A stretch of 64,000 bases of DNA from Synanceia verrucosa. Taxonomy: Eukaryota > Chordata > Actinopteri > Perciformes > Synanceiidae. The DNA lies in the NCBI GenBank assembly GCA_029721515.1, contig JAQQSB010001462.1, positions 19,789 to 83,788 on the forward strand, given 5' to 3'. The notes under the pieces were generated by a model. The model saw only the letters and a list, made by a program, of their open reading frames with translations. It was not told the origin of the DNA and made no database searches. Position 1 is the stretch's first letter, and each line of letters begins with the position of its first letter. Positions 57,580 to 64,000 of the stretch are shown here, in pieces. A program made the position numbers and the translations under genes.

Positions 57580-57850
57580 TTAAGGTGATCTGCACTCAGG
57601 TGTGAAATGAATGCTGCAGATGAGAGGTGAAACGTCTTCAACCAACCTAAAGCAAGTCCAGTAGACTTAAAAACAGTTGAAACTGGACAAAATCAGAAAA
57701 GGCTGGTTTTCATTGGTGAAATATCAATGTTTGGAGTGCAGTGACCAGGCCAGTCTCAACCAGGATAGGCAAACTAGGCAATTGCCTAGGACCCCAGCTG
57801 AAAGGGGGCCCCTGATAACAACTGGTTATGTGTTCAACAGCAACGACAAC
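57580..57850. repeat. Repeat fragments
   Basis: 57,580-57,660 shares pieces with 53,430-53,600. 57,760-57,830 (GGCAAACTAGGCAATTGCCT, then GGACCCC...GGGGGCCCCTGA) resembles 36,530-36,560 (GGGGCCCCAAAA), a common fish repeat. Confidence 0.4.
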
Positions 57851-59040
57851 TTTGTGAGCGACAGCACCTCCCTAAATTCAATGACTGAAAAGTGCAATGC
57901 CCCTCCCTTATAGTTTGACAGCAGGGCTGCATTTGCTGAAGCCAAGGCCCACAAACAGCAGTTGTAGACATTTTGCACATGACTGTCTCTTTGTGTCAGG
58001 AAGTTAATTTGATGTGTGTTTTTACACTTTGTGCACTTTTCTGTGTGTGTTGATAGATCAAATTGAAACATTGCTGTTAGTTTGTTAAAGTTTGTTATGA
58101 TTTTGAAACTTCATTAGTGTAGATATCTGTGATATCTTGTTTTGTGAGATCCTGTGGATGTGTGAATGGCTTGTGCTGTGTGTGTGGTGTTTGCAAGCAT
58201 AAAGCAGAGTCACTTACTGTAATCAAGCTTTACAAAGTCCTTCACCTTCAACAGTTTCACTTTTTGGAAATTTACTGGGTGAATAAAATGTCATTTTCTG
58301 AAAGTAGTAGGAGAAAGGGGAGTACACACATAAGATTAGACAGTTTATATTACAATGTGTGATATAAAACAAATGAAGTGTAATGTGAACATGTGATAAA
58401 CTGTATTTAGAACTGTTTGTGCACAAACACAATTTTAACAGGAATACACAGGTAAATCTGCACAGTGCTCTTAAAAGTAAACTATCACAACAGAATATCA
58501 GATTATTATAGAAATGTTTCATTGATATACTTTTGAGCCTGTTGTTATCATCAAATACTATGCAGTCTTTGAACATTGTACCAAGTGTGGAAGTTCATTA
58601 AACCTTACAGCTCACCTGGTCATCAGTTTTCACAGGTGCAAGATTCATACACAGATGTCTTGGTTTATGGGGTGGTCTTGTTATCACACATATATCTGAA
58701 CCACAAACACAGATATGCAGATGAGCTGTGAGGGCTCACACATGTGATTGGCTGTGTCAACAGGTGTGCTGTGATTGGTCCAGCTGGAGCACATGGGAGC
58801 CTCCATTTTGTTTGGTATTTGGTGTTTGTTGTTTGGTTTTGTATGGTTTGTGGTGAAATGATTGGCATCCAAAGTTTTTGTTGGACGTGTTGAAAGCATT
58901 GTAATTATGCACAGTGTACTATAGTGTTTATGATGTGCAGGCTGTGGCTAAATCCTGTGTTTAGGTCACATTTATGGATTTCCTTATGTTTAAGAATTAC
59001 CCCATGGTGAACAAGAAACCCACTTAAAGAGTCAAGCAAT
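57851..59040. other. No gene recognised
   Basis: AT-rich. 58,735-58,790 has two inverted CCAAT motifs (GATTGGCTG, GATTGGTCC), suggesting an old promoter or LTR piece. No domain-bearing frame. Confidence 0.35.
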
Positions 59041-59044
59041 CACT

Positions 59045-59868
59045 CTTATACCGCTTTCACACTGAAATTAATGTGTCGACGTGGTATTTTCTAACCCGCT
59101 TTGGCACGGCTCGGATCGGCATTTGGGCTCTTTCACAGTGCCAGCTAACGTGGCTCTGACCTCCAGCTGTGAGAGCTGTGTGCCTGTTTTTTCCTCCCTC
59201 CCATATGTCATCATGTTGACCACATCATCATTACAGATTACAGAGCACCGGAACACAGAGAGGTAAACAATGGACAACACGGACATGAGCGAGTCACGTT
59301 AACATTGATGTTCCATGTTGCAATTTGTCCCTTTGCAAAGTGTACAAACCCAGTGCAGTACTAATACATACTGCCATGATCAATAAAAAAGGTGTGTCAG
59401 ATCACTATACAAGCTGTATATATACACGGTCACGTAATTCACACCGGTTTCCGATCAGTAGGATTTCCCAGAATGACGAGGACTAAATCACTATGTGCTC
59501 CTATTAAAGATGATGTCGCTACACATTTGATTTGTTTGATTAAATAAAATCTCTGTCCTTCAGAGATCAGTCTCTGGAGATCAACAGATAGACTGATCTT
59601 ATAAGTGATCACCTCTGCAGCTTCACACTGACAGCCTGACAGGCTGCTCAGTGACTAAAGCAGAACGCGACAGGCAGATACATCAACATCATCGGGTAAA
59701 TAGCGAGTCGACGTGGTCGACACGGCTCGACTTTCACACTGTAGCCGATCCGATCCGAGCCGATGAACTCCCCGGTCGATTGCTGAGTCGCTGACCCGCG
59801 CCAAAATGTCGATCTCGACCCTTTCACAGTGCACATGGGTTTTTCATGCAGTGTGAAAGGAGCTTTAG
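59045..59868. mobile_element. Palindrome-ended non-autonomous DNA element
   Basis: Left end TATACCGCTTTCACACTG mirrors the right end, whose reverse complement reads AAGCTCCTTTCACACTGC. Subterminal sequences are also inverted (CGGCTCGGATCGGC near 59,108 against GATCCGATCCGAGCCGATG near 59,745, and GTCGACGTGG against CCACGTCGAC). Internal CTTTCACAGTG motifs recur near both ends. No transposase frame. Superfamily not determined. Confidence 0.7.
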
Positions 59869-59869
59869 A

Positions 59870-60560
59870 GGCCTCAGCAGTTCAGAATGCTGGCTGACTT
59901 TTCCCTTGAAGCTTTTATAGAGCTCTGCCTTGCTATACAGTTTCACTTCCTCTCTGGGTGTCCTCTTCAGGTCAGATGTCATCAGTTCTTCTTCTTCACT
60001 GGGTTGATATTCAGTGCTGGATGTCCTCTGACGGTACCACAGACCTAGAAATGTTAATATATACCTACTAGAGACATCACCAACCAAATAAGGAGATAAG
60101 ACCCTTCCTGTCCCAGCCCCACATTCCTTTCACTCTGTGTGTTTCCTGTTCTTTGTCAGAGACCATGTGCCCTCAGGTTGTAATTAAAGTAAATCTACCT
60201 AGTTATGTGCAATAAAGCATTTAAAATATTAACAGAATGAAATGATAAAACACATCATAATTAGTAAAAAGTGCAAGTATATATGATTGCATAACAAGAT
60301 CACACAAACATTATCCTTCACATCTCAACAGAGCTTATCTTATCATGCCTGCATGTGTTCTCCTGTGGGGATGGTACAACCTCACAGAGATTCAACTCAA
60401 GCCTGCAGCTTTTCAAACTCACTCTATTAATTATACAGCTACAACCTAGCTAAATGTTTATACCATTTTTATAACAATTCCTTACATAGGCTATGTAAAC
60501 TAGCCGCTATGCTATCTTGCTAAGGAAAACTAGCGACAAAATATTACAATTAATATGCTG
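59870..60560. other. No gene recognised
   Basis: An 87-codon minus-strand frame (59,824-60,087) is Glu/Lys-rich but has no known domain. The remainder is AT-rich. Confidence 0.35.
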
Positions 60561-60564
60561 TAGG

Positions 60565-60897
60565 CAGGGTGGCACGGTGGTGTAGTGGTTAGCACTGTCG
60601 CCTCACAGCAAGAAGGTACCGGGTTTGATTCCCGGCCTTTCTGTGTGGAGTTTGCATGTTCTCCCGTGTCTGTGTGGGTTCTCTCTGGTACTCTGACTTC
60701 CTCCCACCATCCAAAAACATGCATGGGGATTAGGTTAATTGGCTAATTTAAATTGACCGTAGGTGTGAAATGTGAGTGTGAGTGGTTGTCTGTCTCTATG
60801 TGTCCTGTGATGAACTGGAGACTTGTCCAGGGTGTACCCTGCCTTTCACCCTAAGACTGTCCCTATGTGAGGATAAGTGGTAGAAAATGGATGGATT
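60565..60897 (+). mobile_element. tRNA-headed SINE-like repeat, near-complete
   Basis: Best copy in the window. Head GGGTGGCACGGTGGTGTAGT with A-box-like TGGTGTAGTGGTTAGCAC and B-box-like GGGTTTGATTCCC; body GTGTGGAGTTTGCATGTTCT, CCTCCCACCATCCAAAAAC, AATTGACCGTAGGTGTGAA; tail CCAGGGTGTACCCTGCC, GAGGATAAGTGGTAGAAAAT and a short GGAT repeat. No target duplication seen. Confidence 0.9.
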
Positions 60898-60899
60898 TT

Positions 60900-61525
60900 G
60901 CCTTCTGCAGCTTGTCATGGTGAGTGGACTGAAAATCAAGACAGACTGTGTTTATCTGTTTGTAAAGAGTTCAACCAAGCATCTGTTTCCATGTGTTACT
61001 CTAGAAGATCTGTGATCAAGTAGTATTATCAAAATCATTTCATGCTGTTTAATTTAACAACAGTCAAACATTATTCATGCTTACTAATATTGTTTCTCAG
61101 TTAAAATAACCACAGAAATGTTGTTACCATAGTTTGTGTATAAATAGTGAACAGAGTCATTATTACTCACCCATTGGTTTGAGGCTGATAGCTCTGAGAT
61201 TTCATTATCACCATCTTGGATTATTGGGCATTATGAGGCCTTACACTGGGAACCAAAGTGCTTACTGGTGAATGACCCACGTTCATACCATTTAAGTGAA
61301 CTCCATGATGCGTCATCAACAGAGGGTGTTGATTTGCCACCAAATGAAAACAAGGCCATACGAAAGCTTATGTCACAGCAAGGAAAATAACAATCATGGA
61401 TCACATCTTTGACTACCAGCGAGCATTTGTACTCATACAAATCATTATTTATCTGCACAAAGCTATGCTCCAACATCTGCTGCCAACATATTCCACACAC
61501 ACATTTTCACCATGACAGACAACTA
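60900..61525. other. No gene recognised
   Basis: Unassigned sequence. Short frames at 61,231-61,500 (-) and 61,409-61,648 (+) have no domain. Confidence 0.4.
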
Positions 61526-61529
61526 ACCT

Positions 61530-61750
61530 GGGGTGTGTGTCCCAAAACATTTGCTGCAAACTTTCTTAGCTACTTCCTAAATTCGAACGTTGATCCATTT
61601 AATCCCAACTGTTTCCCAACAGCATCGTCCGAACAAAGCAACTTCTGATGTTTACAACTAACATAGTCTGATGTATCGCTGAACGATGCAAGTGTTTCCC
61701 AAAAGCTTAGTTGGAACGATGTAAGTTGCATCGAAAGCTGTGTTGTCACA
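61530..61750. mobile_element. Miniature element fragment, second copy
   Basis: Shares CTTAGCTACTTCCTA-type sequence, ATTCGAACG, GATGTTTACAACTAAC, GTGTTTCCCAAAAGCTTAGT and AAGTTGCAT with 53,690-53,880. Contains two CCCAA(A/C)A(G/C) motifs. Confidence 0.55.
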
Positions 61751-63120
61751 GTTGAGGTGAAAAGATGCAAGTTATGTTTTAAAAACAAATGTTTGTGTAG
61801 CTCTAGAAGTTTCAGAGTACAACTTTGATAGCCTACTATGAAATAACTGTATTAAGATTTTAAATTGAAAATAAGTCATCATTAAAACACTCCAGTTGAA
61901 TAAGGTAGTGTAACGTAGGCAGGAAACAGTGGGGAAGTTGGATTACTGCAGTTAAACATGCGGCATTGAAAGGTTTATAACCATGACATTTTATTTTATC
62001 ATGTTTATCATGATATTGACATTCAGCATTATTATAAAATTTAACTTACGCATTTAAGTGGTCGGCAATTTCCTGCCACGCAATTCATTTCCCTTCTTGG
62101 TTATTGTCGGTTTACACTCTTTGTAGAGTTCCAAAAGAATGTTTTGCCCTGTACTATTGTAAAAATCAGCCCGACTCTTCGACAATCACATGGTCTGGGC
62201 TTCTTATGTACTCCACTCACGCGCCTAATAGAAGGTTGTATAAGTGTTGCTGAAGTTAACTCCACTGAGGCTCAGCTCATGTTAAAGTTGACGCTACTTC
62301 ATACGAGGCTTAATCACTTCAGCTGTTTAGGGGCTGTCGTGTTCAAGAGGGCGAATCCACTAATGCTGACTTTAATCAAATTTTGTATGAATCTTATTGA
62401 TAGTATTTTAGATTAGTATTACTAAAACACACACACACAGATGCTTGTCCCAGATTTAAATTACAAACATGTGCAAGATACTTATTCATATTAAAATAAA
62501 TAACAATTAAAAATAATAATAATAATAACATATAGCAATCAATAGTTTAAATAAATAATTAATAGTTTGAATTTACGTAAAAATAAATCACAATAATTAA
62601 CAATAATCATATAAATAATAACATATTTATCTGCTTGATCACATCTTGATGACAGTGATCATAAATTATTGGCATTTGGTTTGATGTTGTGCTGTATTTA
62701 GTGAGTGAGGATCATTACAGTCACGTTTGAAGCAGCAAAGACCAAATGTGGAAGATGAATCCATATGGAACAATATTTGATGAATCTGTCATTTTTTTTA
62801 AAATTGGGAAACACAGGTGTAAAAAACATGTATCCACAATGATACATGAGGCCAGGATGAGAGCAGGAGGATCAGCATTTTGATGAAGACTCATTTTCAG
62901 TTTTGTTCTCTCAAAGCTCGAAATTAAAAAATCCTTCTGTGTTTCCAGCAGAAATCCAGAACCAAGCTGTACTGTCAGTGTTGAAGAGATAATAACCAAC
63001 ATAGCAGTAAAATGGTTGTGGAAACACTCTGTTGGTGAGAGTGTGTGTGTCTGCCTCAGGGGTTAGAAGGTCTGTGTCACACACACAATGTTGACCTGTA
63101 TCTTAATAAGATCAAAGTCC
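61751..63120. other. No gene recognised; AT-rich
   Basis: Contains (AC)n at about 62,429-62,440 and an (AAT)n tract at 62,511-62,529. The 90-codon frame at 62,144-62,416 (+) and 93-codon frame at 62,721-63,002 (-) have no recognised domain. Confidence 0.4.
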
Positions 63121-63125
63121 TTTGT

Positions 63126-63190
63126 GGTTCCATGTTGTGATGGGGAGCACACTGGACTTTAAATCCACTGATATCTTAGATCAAAGCATT
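63126..63190 (+). pseudogene. tRNA-Gln-like pseudogene, anticodon TTA
   Basis: GGTTCCATGTTGTGATGG and GGACTTTAAATCCA match the 5' two-thirds of tRNA-Gln (GGTTCCATGGTGTAATGG, GGACTTTGAATCCA). The anticodon is TTA instead of TTG. The T-arm is degraded and the 3' acceptor strand is missing. Confidence 0.7.
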
Positions 63191-63364
63191 CAAATCAAAG
63201 AAGTGATTATATTCACTATTATATTATTAATTTCACTACAATATTAAATGAATATAAACAATTAAAATGAAAAATCCATAGTCTGCTGTGTTAAATATTA
63301 GATTACTCGTGTGTACTGCTCATGTTTAAAGACATTCATGTTTCATTTGTTAGTGAACTTTATT

Positions 63365-63850
63365 TGCCATATTTTAAGAATCAGCAGAAATAAGTTTTTC
63401 ATATATGCAAACACAGTCAAACTGGTATCCAATAGCAACAACAGAATCAAATAGAAACAGAGTAGGATGGAACTTTCTAAAAAACATGATGTCATTTGGA
63501 ACATCCATCAAATACATGATGACATCATGATTTCTAGAATGTTGCTGAACACCTGCACCAGGTTCAGAGTCAGATTTCACAGAGACAGCAGTCTGAGTGA
63601 AGTGTGGTCCTGATCACACGCTCCACCACCCTCACCACCTGCTGGAGTTTCCTTCTGTCCTCCACTGTGCAGCTGCTGAACCACACCGAGCAGCTGAACA
63701 TCAGGAGGCTCTCTGTCATTGACTGATAGAAGTTCATCAGCAGGTTTTGAGGGAGGACAGCTTGTTTTATCTTCCTGAGGAAGTAAAGTCTCTGTTGGGT
63801 CTTCTCCACTTGGTGAGAGGTGTGTGGACCAGGTGAGGTCAGCTCAGATG
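63365..63850 (-). mobile_element. LINE 3' fragment (L2-like reverse transcriptase end)
   Basis: The minus-strand frame 63,809-63,570 reads VEKTQQRLYFLRKIKQAVLP, then NFYQSMTESLLMFSCSVWF, the C-terminal end of an L2/CR1-type non-LTR reverse transcriptase. A DLTWS segment just upstream is one frame off. After the stop come a short 3' region and GGCAAATAAAGTTCA (AATAAA signal) near 63,365. Strongly 5'-truncated. The flank beyond 63,850 is shared with 46.1 kb. Confidence 0.85.
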
Positions 63851-64000
63851 TGGACTATATATACTGAATGAAGACAGGAAACTGTGTTTACTATCTGAAG
63901 TATGTTTAAGTCCATCATTAGTAACAATAACTATCAGACTATTGTGTAGTGTTTACTGTCTAAAAAAATATTTGTATTGACCATATTATAGACTCAATGT
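63851..64000. repeat. Flank duplicated at 46.1 kb
   Basis: GACTATATATACTGAATGAA and the following ~100 bp match 46,101-46,210. Not LINE coding sequence; see the finding on the shared junction. Confidence 0.7.

Overview
This 64 kb window looks like a repeat-rich, intron/intergenic-style stretch of a teleost fish nuclear genome. The signs are AT-rich DNA with eukaryotic microsatellites, a Tc1 transposon with TA target duplications, a very common fish tRNA-headed SINE-like repeat, BED-finger hAT and EnSpm/CACTA transposase relics, vertebrate-type tRNA sequences, and short open frames everywhere. I found no intact protein-coding gene of the host. Nearly all recognisable coding sequence belongs to decayed mobile elements; short possible host exons (25.6-28.8 kb, 38.6 kb) are only suggested by splice sites.

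Layout. 1-6,485 and 11,624-17,885 are two diverged copies of one ~6.4 kb unit: a 15-bp minisatellite, a dispersed CCAAT-bearing repeat, and an intron-containing transposase-like pseudogene of a family I recognise by motifs but cannot name (DYSENY, SDGPTSQY, GKGAPD..VGGAVK, RDVSCFC). The right copy carries an extra 1.24 kb block and has lost its last exons at a SINE. A third copy of the unit's 3' end lies at 56.2 kb. 10.4-11.1 kb holds an LTR-like direct duplication. 20.5-23.0 kb (minus strand) is a hAT transposase pseudogene with BED finger, RNase-H-like core and C-terminal dimerisation piece. 29.4-33.2 kb (plus strand) is an EnSpm/CACTA Tnp2-like transposase pseudogene containing a tandem exon-plus-intron duplication. 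33-42 kb is mostly unassigned sequence.

42.3-57 kb is the most structured part: a decayed tRNA gene cluster (Glu, Leu with intron, Gly, Ala, Asn, Trp, Ser, Ala-AGC, Ser-GCT relics), with an inverted duplication of a Gly-Ala pair and a tandem Ser-Gly array at 51.3-53.2 kb. Into it are set a Harbinger-like terminal-inverted-repeat element (45.1-46.0 kb), SINEs and a complete but frameshifted Tc1 element (48,310-49,915). 55.2-57.5 kb contains a ~1.33 kb-spaced direct duplication, a 204-bp AT microsatellite and several SINE pieces. 59.0-59.9 kb is an 0.82 kb palindrome-ended element, 60.6 kb a near-complete SINE, 63.1 kb a tRNA-Gln relic, and the right end an L2-type LINE 3' fragment.

No working pathway can be read from the window. 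The biology is that of mobile-element turnover and tRNA gene birth and death. The best candidate for something undescribed is the two-copy transposase-like family at 2.7-5.2 and 15.7-17.3 kb, followed by the Ser/Gly tRNA array with drifting anticodons. Coordinates of decayed elements are approximate because they were aligned by eye.
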